A DNA stretch of 13,404 bases from NCBI GenBank assembly GCA_002751075.1, contig NAOQ01000004.1:154055-167458 (forward strand), in the 5' to 3' direction. Below are positions 1 through 8,372 of the stretch, piece after piece. The position numbers and the translations under genes are program-made. The stretch is from Ichthyophonus hoferi. Taxonomy: Eukaryota; Opisthokonta; Ichthyosporea; Ichthyophonida; Ichthyophonidae. The notes below the pieces were generated by a model that saw nothing but the letters and a program-made list of their open reading frames with translations, was not told the origin of the DNA and searched no databases. Within the stretch, counting starts at the first letter, position 1, and each line of letters begins with the position of its first letter.

Positions 1-585
1 AAGTATATTTATGTAGAGTATACATATGCATATGCTATGTACGTATGTTTTTATATGATGTAAATACGCCCATTTATTATATTATATTACTGGCTGCCAT
101 TTTTCTTTTATATTGTATATACTACAATATAATCTATGCACATACACTTTATCTCATTCAGTCATTTTTATATGCATATGCATATAACAGTATGATATGC
201 ATGGTACAACATTTTCTACACTCCCCCTCCCTCCCTCTTCCTCACTTTTATTATTTATATATATTCCATGATCTTCTGCCAGTAATTTCCCGTGTAATTA
301 AAATTCCAAGGGGTTACATTAAGAACAATATTAAAACACCTTTAGAAGCGTGTATTAAAATACATTTTAAAAAATTAATGCTAGTAATAACCAAACGTAT
401 CTCTCTAACCTAGCCTATAAATAGAAATTGTTTTAAAACTCCAGTTATGAGTGTATGTTAATATTAACAAAATGCTCTGTATATCAATAGCATATATATA
501 TCTATATATATTAACATGTTTTTATTTTTGTTTTTTATACAGCTATTATCCAATTACATGCTTCTAATAAAATTTAATCTATCAG
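1..585. other. AT-rich leader, probably intron 1 or 5' flank of eIF3j
   Basis: No convincing exon is visible. The stretch is AT-rich with (TA)n runs around 488-515 and a pyrimidine-rich patch at about 220-245. A 122-codon open frame at 45-413 is rich in Tyr, Ile and Leu and looks like chance translation of AT-rich DNA. A strong acceptor-like tract (T-rich, ending in ACAG) ends at 542, and a second acceptor (CTATCAG) ends at 585 with a branch-like TTCTAAT about 20 bases before it. I therefore read the stretch as intron, with the first short eIF3j exon upstream of the window. It could instead be 5' flank, with translation starting at the in-frame ATG at 558. Confidence 0.5.
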
Positions 586-2943
586 AGGATGATGATTTCG
601 AGTTCGCACCACCTACCAAGGTGAAACAAGTAGGGTTCGAAAGTGAAGAGGAAGATGAGGACAACATAAAGGTATAGTATACTATAGGGTAGGGTGGAGT
701 AAAGTATTATAGGATATTGCATTTTATGGCATTGTATTATGTGGTGTAGGATGGTATATTTTACTGTATTATATGATATGCTGTATTGTATTATAGAAAA
801 ATATTACATTATACTATACTATACTATATTATATCAGCCCCGTCTAACATATTATTCTATACTATAATAGGAGAGCTGGGATGCCGACAGTGACGATGAG
901 AAAGAGAAGAAAAAAGCAGCAGAGGCCGCCTTGAAGGCGAAACCTGCTGCTGCATCTCAGAAGAAGGGAAAGAAGCTTAAGGAGGTATATGGTATAGTGT
1001 ATAGTATATTATAGTGTATATTTTATAAAGCCTGCGGCTGCATCCCGGAAAATAGAGATGTTTAAGAAGGTATATAGTATAGTATAGGTAGGGTATACAA
1101 TATAGGATATAGGGTATAGGTAGAAAAAGAGGAAGGTGTTTAAGCAGGTATATTGTCTATGGTATTTTATATAGGTTATAGTATAGCATGCTACGATGTT
1201 ATGGTTCGATCCTATTGTATATAAATATAAGACAGTTTAATATAAAGTACTAATATACATCTGCATATAGATGCTCAAGAAAAAGGAAAAGAATGCACCT
1301 GCCCCAGTATTGGTGAGTGTTGTAAAATATCTAATTAATGTGTCATATTCTTTTGCAAATTATCTTGTCGTATATAATCTTCAAGATTTGCTACAAAGGT
1401 TTTACACGGAAGATATTATTATTATCAATATACTATATTGCTTTAGACGAGATCATATATTATATTATATCTTGTCTTAGTATACTATATCATACTATAT
1501 CATAACATGTTATATCATATCATATCATTTCATACTCTACTCTAACAACATCCCTGATCGTATTCTGTCTTTCTCTACCCTACGCCTATAGAATCTTGAT
1601 CCTCTTTCTGAGAAGCTAAGAAGACAAAAGTTAGTTGAAGAGGCTGATCTAGAGGTAGCGAAGGAGACCTTTGGGGCCCAGGAAAAGCCGATAGATAATG
1701 GTATGGTAGTATAGTATAGTGTAGTGTGTATGTTAGTATATTACAGTGTAATGTGTATGTGCATAGGGAGGGAAGGAGGGAGACAGAGATATGTATGTAT
1801 GCATATAGGTTCTTGGTCGCAGAATGTTTCATCTCTAATTCTAAAGCACGAGGGCGTACTGTAGAATGAATTACTACCTTAGTATAAATAGAAGCACTGT
1901 TTGTAAGCCAATGACCTCTGGCGCCTGAACCCAATGTATATATATATCTTTATTTAACCCCTTCTGATTTATCCTGTCAGAGGACCTCATTGACGTCATG
2001 GGAATGGACCCTAAGAGTAGGGCAGATTTTTCTTTAATGAGTTCTGCTATTGGTGCACGTCTGGCGGATTATTCGGTAAGGTTGGATGTGATTGGTGTGT
2101 ATATATAGATATATAATTTATATTTTATGGTAGGGTGGGATAAATTTTGATGCTATATGGTAGGGCAGGATAAGCTAAGGTATGGGATTATATATATACA
2201 TATATATAGTTTATATTATATTTTATGGTGTGATACTACTGCAGTTTGGCTGATTATGCTGTAGGGCTATATATATTGTTTACATTTTAATGGAACATAA
2301 TCTAATAGAAAATATTTTATAAAAAGTTTTCAATCATTGCATTACTTGCACTAACTTTTTTCATTGGGTAGAAATCACCCCAGTTCTTTTCTCTGATTGA
2401 ACAGATTCTGAAGGAAGTATGTATGCCAATGAACAGCGAGGAAACTAAGAAGCTAGCGAGTGTCCTGAATGTACTCTCTCATGACAAGACTAGATCTGTA
2501 TGTATTACTCTATCTCTGTGTACAGATGTTCATATATTTTATCTATATATTATACTGTCTGTCTTTCTCTCTGTATGGGATAGGTTAAGATAGTATAATA
2601 TAGTATAGGATTGCATAGAATAGCACAGTGAGTGTAGTATAGGATAGATCAATGTATATCTACATGTGCAGCCATGCAAATATATACAATTACACATTTT
2701 CTACCTGATGGCTTTTCCCCCTGCATTCCTTATATTTACATGTATATATAAATATCTTTGTTGATATATTTCCTGTTTTAGAAACGCGGAAACAAGGGAG
2801 CCACAAAGAAGGCAGCTGCACCCGTTGTCAAAAGGGGTGTTAAGGGGGCCAATCAATACGATGCATTTAACATGGGTGATGACGCAGCCCCTGTGGTTGA
2901 GACCAAAGCAGAGACATATGATGAAATAGATGATTTCATGTAA
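586..2943 (+). CDS. EIF3J: Eukaryotic translation initiation factor 3 subunit J, seven exons, 5' end incomplete
   Basis: eIF3j is the loosely bound subunit of eIF3 that binds the 40S decoding centre and modulates mRNA recruitment and ribosome recycling in the cytosol. The exons I read are 586-671, 871-984, 1271-1312, 1592-1700, 1981-2075, 2372-2497 and 2782-2943. All have GT-AG borders and compatible phases, giving about 243 residues against about 258 in human. Recognisable parts are an acidic N-terminus with EEEDEDNIK then ESWDADSDDE (compare the human acidic stretch around DNWDDDDDE), a Lys/Ala-rich linker, the family signature DPLSEKLRRQKL followed by EEADLEVAKETFG, a helical core (DPKSRADF, FFSLIEQILKEVC), a basic tail and the C-terminus DEIDDFM, close to the metazoan YEDFM ending. 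The start is unsettled. The upstream exon may lie outside the window, or the in-frame ATG at 558 may be used, preceded by a strong acceptor at 542. Identification is firm. Exon 3 (MLKKKEKNAPAPVL) is the least certain. Confidence 0.93.
1028..1147 (+). repeat. Two extra copies of the exon 2 end and its splice donor inside eIF3j intron 3'
   Basis: The end of exon 2 (codons KPAAASQKKGKKLKE, then gtatatggtatag) recurs twice in the following intron. Copy one, 1028-1069, reads KPAAASRKIEMFKK and is followed by gtatatagtatag. Copy two, 1124-1147, reads KKRKVFKQ and is followed by gtatattg. Both copies are stop-free, in phase 0 with exons 2 and 3, and preceded by AG (1029-1030 and 1122-1123). Either could be spliced in as 39 or 24 extra bases without shifting frame. 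The tracts before these AGs are purine-rich, so the acceptors are weak and the copies may be silent relics of a tandem duplication. Confidence 0.6.
2348..2371 (+). promoter_or_regulatory. Branch point and 3' splice site of eIF3j exon 6
   Basis: GCACTAAC, a near-consensus branch sequence, is followed by a T-rich tract and TAG. The branch A lies 17 bases before the exon. It supports the exon border chosen at 2372. Confidence 0.6.
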
Positions 2944-2982
2944 ATGTCATACTTGGAATTATTGTATCGTAGGGTTGGGGTT

Positions 2983-2988
2983 AATAAA
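2983..2988 (+). promoter_or_regulatory. Polyadenylation signal of eIF3j
   Basis: AATAAA lies 40 bases after the eIF3j stop codon, followed by GT/T-rich sequence. This gives a short 3' UTR of about 60-80 bases. Confidence 0.75.
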
Positions 2989-3286
2989 TTGGCTACTTAT
3001 AAAATGCCTTTGTCATTGGCTTATCTGTGTAGGCATTTGGTTTTACAATTGGTTGGTTGGTTATTATAGCTATCTGTGGTAGGTTCTGAGTGGATGCATG
3101 AATCATAGATTAGCCGTTAATCAAATTATACCAGCGCTCACTTCAAAATTATATTTGCTCAACTATGACCTTGACCAATATATGAATCTCGCCATGATCA
3201 TTCATATCACAAGAGGTTGATTCCAGACCTATCAACTCTTGCAGTCAATTAATACTCGTATCAGTCACCATGAATCAATACCTTAA

Positions 3287-3580
3287 AAGTACATTGGACG
3301 CTTTGGTCCTAACACTTCCTCTTGGTCCAATAGCAGTTTATGCTATCATGGCCACAAAAGAAGAAAATACTTACGTGGAAACAAGCTTCAGCAAATTATT
3401 GGCTGTTTAAAGAGTTGGGTTGGCCCATATCGTTTGTTAAAATTTGCAGTTGAGTTGAGACTTCTTTTACAACAATTGCCTCGTTTTTTATGGGCTATCT
3501 GTACCCAGTATGCAAAGGAACACCCAAAAACGCCCTTTAATTCGGTCGTCAATCTCTTTATAAACGAACATAGGTCGTAG
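3287..3580 (+). other. 97-codon open frame without ATG, protein-like composition, possible gene remnant
   Basis: The frame is open between stops at 3284 and 3578 and contains no Met codon. Its second half reads like a helical protein: LLKFAVELRLLLQQLPRF, then WAICTQYAKEHPKTPF and NLFINEHRS. An overlapping frame starting at the ATG at 3270 gives a 46-residue peptide with a hydrophobic stretch (ALVLTLPLGPIAVYAIM). The reverse strand is also open over part of the region, so strand and frame are unproven. I recognise no family. A frame of this length can arise by chance in 13 kb; the composition, less AT-driven than the surroundings, is the only reason to list it. Confidence 0.25.
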
Positions 3581-5225
3581 GAACGCTCTTCTCTCTATTA
3601 TTTTAAATCAACATTTTACCTTGCAACTTGCATAGGTTATTATGCAAGTATCCTGATCAAGCTTGACTAGTTGGCCTTCTAGTAGAGGGTCTGGTTGATA
3701 AATTTCTACCACTTGAAAATTAGAAGACAATGTAAATGAACAATAAGGCAAATTAATATATATATATATATTTGACAATATTAGCGACAGATACCATATC
3801 CTTGGCTTTTGCTTAGATGATTAAATTACATTTATTTACAGATACTTTGCTATTGCTTAAATAATTAGATTACATTTATTTATTTTTGAGATTAAACGAA
3901 TCACTAAGTTTTTGTATAGGGCTCCGAATTCTAAAATGTCTGTTTTACTCGCTGATTATTATTTAAAACAATATCTGATGGGCTTTCGCTTTTCAGCATA
4001 GACTATTCCATAAGATAAGCTTCATTTAATCACTTGACCACTAAGTCATAGGGCAATAAAAGGAATGATTGCCAACTGGCCTCCCAATAGAATTAATTTT
4101 AAAAAAAAATATAACCAAAAATATAAACGTGATGTAAGAAAGAATCCATCTAATTCGTAAAAATACTTGATTCTAACAGGTTTTATAGAAATGCAATTAT
4201 TTGATTACTAGCAGGTAGTAAATAATTAGAATATGTGTTATAATATATATAATATAAATAAATAAATAATGAATCATTGTAACGAATTCCACGCATTCAT
4301 TGATTCCAAATGAATAGTTAATAACACAACTTGCACATTTTTTTTTTCATCGTAAATGGAAGCATTTTCTTCTCACTTTTCCTGTTTGATATCCCCTAGA
4401 ATAGTATAGTTAATTGTAAATAAGAATAATCCTGTAATAATGTATATATTATTGCGGCAAATATGAGTAGACGAATACTGACTTATATAAATTTATCACA
4501 TTTCCAACTGTATTAACACAAAGTTTGTATATGATGAATTATTGTTGGCGTCAGATATTTTTTTGTTCCTAACTTGGCCTCAAAGGACCTGAACAGAGCC
4601 AGCTGGAGGGTTCTAGGTTCCTCATTTTAAATTGTTCGATAGTAGCATAAAGTATTAATACAAATATTCATACTGATAACAACAAAGATTGTAATAAAAA
4701 CTAATATTTGGATACTTACACTAAAACCAATAAATAATTATAGAATACTAATTATTGGATTATAATTATTATGATGATGATGATAACTACTACTATGCTT
4801 GGCGCTCTAAGTTTATCAAATCTTAACTATTCTACTTGTGAATCAATTTGTCAATTGTGCCGTAAGAATTATGTATGACAGCCAATCAATCATAACTTCC
4901 GTTTCCTCTATGCTTAAGATATCCAGTGATTGCATTCCGTATATGTTCATAATATAAGACGAGTAATTTTCCTAAAAATATCAATTACGGTGTACAACCG
5001 TACTATTTAGTATTTTTTGAAATATAACTTTATTATTATATTCTATTTATTTAGTAGTAATAAGCATGGCGGTTCTAGGAGGATAAGAATTCCATTGATC
5101 TATAAAATGTAGTTATATTATCAACTTATTTGGGTTGATTTTTCAGACCTAAAACCACATCCTGATAGGCTAAAAAAGAGAAAGGATTGGTATATATATC
5201 ATCCTTTGGAGGTCACGAGGCCATT
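3581..5225. other. AT-rich intergenic stretch
   Basis: No gene is recognised. It contains a (TA)n run at about 3756-3772, the tandem repeat at 3789-3882, (AATA)n near 4256-4270, an ATG trinucleotide run at 4771-4784, and scattered CCAAT/ATTGG motifs (for example 4074, 4883). A short GC-richer patch at about 4565-4630 translates to VPNLASKDLNRASWRVLGSS, which is too short to assign. Confidence 0.6.
3789..3882. repeat. Two-copy tandem repeat
   Basis: Two direct copies of about 43-50 bp begin AGATAC and end ACATTTATTTA. The last 30 bases (3809-3838 and 3853-3882) differ at three positions. The repeat is non-coding and AT-rich. Confidence 0.8.
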
Positions 5226-5230
5226 GTTAT

Positions 5231-5310
5231 TGTTTGTTTATAATTTTAATATCAGTATCGCTGAGCCATCATAGGTATATAAAGATTCGATCAGTCATTT
5301 TTTCTTGACT
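5231..5310 (+). promoter_or_regulatory. Core promoter: forkhead-like motif, TATA box and start region
   Basis: TATATAAAG at 5276-5284 is a strong TATA box. About 30 bases downstream lies TTGACTACC (5305-5313), a plausible initiation region, placing the ATG at 5398 behind a 5' UTR of roughly 90 bases. Upstream, TGTTTGTTTATAA (5231-5243) resembles a forkhead-factor site. The TATA-to-ATG geometry is the best evidence that the following ORF is transcribed. Confidence 0.6.
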
Positions 5311-5397
5311 ACCGGAAACGAAGCTCTTAACCTCAAACTTAGTGCCACAAACACAGTTGCAATATCATCCCCATATCATCTTCTTTCCTCTTCAACA

Positions 5398-5799
5398 ATG
5401 TACCCCTCTACAGAGTTATCTCAGGTAACATTTACCGAACCAGGATTGAAATTTCAGGCCCACACAGTTAAATCCCATTACCCGCAAGGGAGCCATACGG
5501 AATGTAATAGCCAAATTATTATCTCTGATACTGAAGTCAAATATGAATATGCAAGTGACAACAAGGATCATAAAGATCTATTAAAGGACCAGAGACCGAA
5601 TTTATACACATCATCTCAAGTATTGGACACTGGTGATTACCCTCCTGACTTATCTTCCAGTATATTCATTGATAGCTGGAGTAGTAATAGCATCTCAAGT
5701 CATGATAGTGATTTTAGTTATAGTTCTGGTATGGCAAATGAAATGTTTGGTGGTCTAGGCCCCTCTAAATCGGCAAAGAAGTCAACGTCCGCATACTAG
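5398..5799 (+). CDS. Unrecognised 133-residue Ser/Tyr-rich protein, or first exon of a larger gene
   Basis: The start is the first ATG after the TATA box (context ACAATGT, A at -3). The frame also stays open upstream without an ATG. The protein starts MYPSTELSQVTFTEPG, has a charged middle (KYEYASDNKDHKDLLKDQR), a Ser-rich acidic stretch (YPPDLSSSIFIDSW, then SSNSISSHDSDFSYSSG) and a basic end (PSKSAKKSTSAY). There is no signal peptide or membrane segment. Low-complexity Ser/Asp/Tyr sequence before a short basic tail is usual in the N-terminal regions of transcription factors, but no DNA-binding domain is intact here. Possible splice donors inside the frame (CAG/GTAACA at 5423, TG/GTATGG at 5729) mean the real product may differ. 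Poly(A) signals at 6168-6179 suit a single-exon or short transcript. Function is unknown. Confidence 0.5.
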   Translation: MYPSTELSQVTFTEPGLKFQAHTVKSHYPQGSHTECNSQIIISDTEVKYEYASDNKDHKDLLKDQRPNLYTSSQVLDTGDYPPDLSSSIFIDSWSSNSISSHDSDFSYSSGMANEMFGGLGPSKSAKKSTSAY

Positions 5800-5978
5800 A
5801 CATAGAAACGAAAGGAATATGACTTGATAAATTAAGTGGTTATACTATGGAAGCACACGAGCTTCAGGGGAAACGAAAGGTACAGGAACGGCAAAGTTAT
5901 GAAAATTTTCAATGGTTCCAATATGGCAGGATGGTCAAGAGTCCTTGGGATTTCCGCCCCCAAATTGTGAGCAAGTGA
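5800..5978 (+). pseudogene. Possible remnant after the Ser-rich ORF with a homeodomain helix-3-like motif
   Basis: Just after the stop at 5797-5799 the sequence stays fairly GC-rich and protein-like. The ATG at 5847 opens a 43-residue frame (to 5978) containing ELQGKRKVQERQSYENF and then QWFQYGRMVKS. The W-F-Q-x-x-R-M spacing is that of homeodomain helix 3 (WFQNRRM). The TGG of that motif lies 119 bases after the Tyr codon of KKSTSAY; residues 8 and 48 of a homeodomain would be 120 bases apart. No homeodomain helix 1 or 2 is recognisable in any frame, so this may be coincidence. Confidence 0.2.
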
Positions 5979-6780
5979 AACTAGAGTTAAAGAGATCCTT
6001 GTATAAAATACAGATCTTTAGGTTTACGATAAAGGTTTAAATTTTATTTTTCCAATCTTAGTTGTGGGCTATATATTTTACTTGGTTATGCATACTACAT
6101 AATCTTTAACAAGTATCCACCGCTGGTATCAGTACATAGTTGCATACTATATATATGCTTGTGATCGAATAAAAATAAAGAAAATGTATGTTACCTAACA
6201 ATTGTTTGAAAGTAAAGTAAAATATAATATAAAATAAATATTGTATAATATATCGACACAATAAATTAAGTGTAGAATATCTATAACGTTATTATATATT
6301 GTTAAAACCGGAACTTTGATTCCAACATATATGTATTAAGCATGTGTCGACAATAACTGCACTGGGGCTTTTTTTGTTTTGTTAGAATAAGTTTTTTGTT
6401 ATTTTTGTCATGACCAAAATTTTTGTTTGGAAATTACGTGAACATGAACATAAATTTAGATCAAAAATAACATGATCTCATGCTTGAAAAAGTTTATAAT
6501 GAATGATTCTGGGGCACCAAGAGCAATTAAAATAAGGACTGAAATCGTACTTTAACAAGGCATGCATTGCTAACATGCAAACATATTTATTATTATTATT
6601 ATAGAGTCTAGTTTTCTATACACAAATAAGTTAACTAGGAGTGTTATTTTAGTGATATTATTAGGATAATTGTTATCAATAAAAAAATTATATACTTAGT
6701 ATTCTTGTATGTACGATGAATTAGGTCATGAATCGCTCGGGAACCAATTCTAACATATAGTACATAGAAAGCATAACAAT
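5979..6780. other. AT-rich intergenic stretch
   Basis: No gene is seen. The DNA is mostly A/T with a (TTA)n-like patch near 6587-6602. The right edge (about 6700-6780) belongs to the repeat family described at 6781-7120. Confidence 0.5.
6168..6179 (+). promoter_or_regulatory. Overlapping polyadenylation signals
   Basis: Two AATAAA hexamers (6168-6173 and 6174-6179) lie about 370 bases after the Ser-rich ORF on the same strand. They would end its transcript. Confidence 0.4.
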
Positions 6781-6810
6781 CTGCAGCAGTTCTATTGACT
6801 TAACCACAGA
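6781..6810 (-). repeat. Third copy of the CTGTGG...CAG 30-mer
   Basis: On the minus strand this matches the core of the 8944-8973 copy at 23 of 30 bases and the 9124-9153 copy at 22 of 30. In this copy the right half of the internal CTGTGG/CCACAG palindrome has drifted to CTGCAG. Confidence 0.65.
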
Positions 6811-7096
6811 CTTCAGGAGCTTGAATAGGGTGTTGTTTAGAGTTATCTCTTGCTGGGCTAGCAATAGAGGTAATGCTTAGTTCTGACCCGCTCTCCTTAG
6901 AAAGTTGAAATGAGTTTGATATAAGAGAAGGCGTGTATGATGGTTCTATCCTTAGTTGGGTAAAGCATTCTTTTATAAATTGAGGAGTGACTCCTGGATA
7001 AATACGCTTAGGTGCGATCGTGATAATAGTAGTGTTGCAAGATCGTTCAACTCCGGAAATATAGATCGGCCGAAGTTCTGGTAACAAGCGGATCAT
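6800..7096 (-). pseudogene. 98-codon ORF of a local duplicated family (copy A)
   Basis: Read on the minus strand, the frame starts MIRLLPELRPIYISG and contains TIAPKRIYPGVTPQFI, QLRIEPSYTPSL, ESGSELSITSIASPA and APEVCG. The part around ESGS to SPA matches the + strand at 7807-7850 with 35 of 44 bases identical, so the two form inverted copies that keep a similar peptide (ESGSALSVVSTASPA). TIAP-x-RI is also shared with 7690-7707. The upstream end overlaps a 40 bp segment repeated at 8491-8530, and the downstream end overlaps a 30 bp segment repeated at 8944-8973 and 9124-9153. No known domain was recognised. The other copies are interrupted, so a relic of an old gene family is as likely as a live gene. 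Confidence 0.35.
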
Positions 7097-7120
7097 AAAA
7101 TGATTGATCCATTATTAGTT
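7081..7120 (-). repeat. 40 bp inverted partner of 8491-8530
   Basis: The minus strand here and the + strand at 8491-8530 agree at 36 of 40 bases, with weaker similarity on both sides. Both translate to DQSF(Y/H)DPLVTR in one frame. The spacing between the copies is about 1.4 kb. Confidence 0.85.
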
Positions 7121-7258
7121 GATAGCACAACATTCTTAATTAGGTAAATTTATTGGCAATACATAGAATGTGAGCACTAGAATTAAATGAGTAATTAGTT
7201 ATAGAGTCAATCAGATTAGGATATAATAGCATTAGATCTTTAGAGATCAGATAATTCT

Positions 7259-7380
7259 TAATTCTAGTGGCCCTCAGTGTTCTTCAGTCTTCTGTGAAAC
7301 GGAACGGTATTTTTACGATCGGTCCCTTGATGAACCGAACAACGATTGACACCCGTGATAAACGCATGCGGAAAGAATAA
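7259..7380 (+). other. GC- and CpG-richer patch with a short open frame
   Basis: This roughly 120 bp patch is close to half G+C in an otherwise about 30% G+C neighbourhood and holds many CpGs. The + frame is open to a TAA at 7378 and reads VALSVLQSSVKRNG, then GPLMNRTTIDTRDKRMRKE. NRTTID resembles the NRTTTD encoded at 9139-9156. The minus strand is open as well (a 28-residue frame beginning MRLSRVSIVV). Strand and coding status are undecided. Confidence 0.25.
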
Positions 7381-7527
7381 AAGAAACAAAAATAATTAAT
7401 AATAAAGAGGGGTTAATGATGTCTCAACCATTATAAAATAAAAGCTTTGCATTTCTTACATATATATATATAATTTATCTTAAAAGATACATGTTCTGTA
7501 TCCTATAATCATTGTATCGTTATTGCA

Positions 7528-7869
7528 ATGTCTAGATCAGTACTAGTACCTGATAATAAGCGCCAGTGTTCTGAGAATCTTTCTCCTAGCAACACTGATA
7601 ACTGCTTAGTTACATTCAATCTCAACAACAAGCATTACATACATAGAAACCAATGTAGGACTTCTTACTGATAGAACACACGTTCCATAAGCACTATCGC
7701 GCCCATGCGCATTAGATAACCCCCTGCACTCTTAGCTGAACACAATCGCAGCAAACAATTAGATGTAGAACCAGCAGATACCCCTGCCATTTCATTGCCT
7801 TCCATTGAAAGCGGATCAGCACTAAGTGTTGTGTCTACTGCTAGCCCAGCTGAATATACTTCCACATAA
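7528..7869 (+). pseudogene. Interrupted copy of the local family (copy D)
   Basis: The ATG at 7528 opens a 47-residue frame (MSRSVLVPDNKRQCSENL at the start) closed by two stop codons near 7670. The same frame resumes with STIAPMRIR. A second open frame at 7720-7869 reads PPALLAEHNRSKQLDVEP, ADTPAISLPS and ESGSALSVVSTASPAEYTST. TIAP-x-RI, EP-x-x-TP and ESGS-x-LS...SPA follow the order seen in copy A on the other strand (6800-7096). The antisense strand carries a 66-codon frame at 7665-7865, so a minus-strand gene cannot be excluded. The peptide order shared with A favours the + reading. Confidence 0.35.
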
Positions 7870-8144
7870 AATTCAAATTACTATACATAGTGTGAATGAA
7901 CAGTGAGAGGTGCCAAAACTGGATACATAGAATAATTATTATATCAAAAGAAACTAAACAGTTCTCTGTATTATCAATAGGAGAAAGATCTGATCATTGA
8001 CAATTGTAATCAAGTGCCAACAAAGACATTACAATAAATTATGATGGCTATACAATACAGGTCATACACCTTCTAACTATCAATAAGAATATATATATAT
8101 ATAATATTTTTCACAAACAATAAAAAACATTTTTTTAATTTAAA
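7870..8144. other. AT-rich stretch
   Basis: No gene is visible. It includes a (TA)n run at about 8089-8104 and A/T-rich sequence up to the ORF at 8145. Confidence 0.5.
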
Positions 8145-8372
8145 ATGTTTTGTAAGTTATTATCCGTGAGTTTATTAGTTGTTTGCATTCTTTTCGCGAC
8201 CCTTTTTCTTTTTCGCAGATGTCAAAGTAACTCTCTCTATTCATTCCGTATTTCGGTCCAAAATAGAAATGGTCATATGGATCCTTATTGGCTAATGCAG
8301 TTCACATTGGACCAACAAGGCCCACTAGAGTTTCTATATCATAACTTGATCTTAACTGTCCAATTGGTCTAA
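8145..8372 (+). other. 75-codon ORF with hydrophobic N-terminus, or an unannotated small intron
   Basis: From ATG at 8145 the frame reads as a signal-anchor-like peptide (CKLLSVSLLVVCILFATLF, then RRCQSN) followed by a polar tail (RISVQNRNGHMDPYWLM). The hydrophobic part is exactly where a small intron could sit. GTAAGTTATT begins at 8152 and a pyrimidine tract (CCCTTTTTCTTTTTCGCAG) ends at 8219, so the apparent membrane segment may be translated splice-site sequence. No family was recognised and no flanking exon is evident. Confidence 0.25.

Noticed and set aside
45-413. 122-codon open frame near the left edge
   Set aside because: It is dominated by Tyr, Ile, Leu and Phe from AT-rich codons, has no recognisable motif, and lies in what looks like intron.
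1195-1220. GGTTCGATCC resembling a tRNA T-arm
   Set aside because: The stem pairs poorly and no D-arm, anticodon arm or acceptor stem is found around it.
1271-1480. 69-codon frame starting at eIF3j exon 3
   Set aside because: Only the first 14 codons are exon. After the donor at 1313 the frame reads through intron.
1575-1934. 119-codon antisense frame across eIF3j exon 4
   Set aside because: It is a shadow of the sense exon and the adjacent repeat-rich intron.
5305-5397. Extension of the Ser-rich ORF upstream to a TTG codon
   Set aside because: The TTG lies at the predicted transcription start. The first ATG at 5398 has a good context and leaves a normal 5' UTR.
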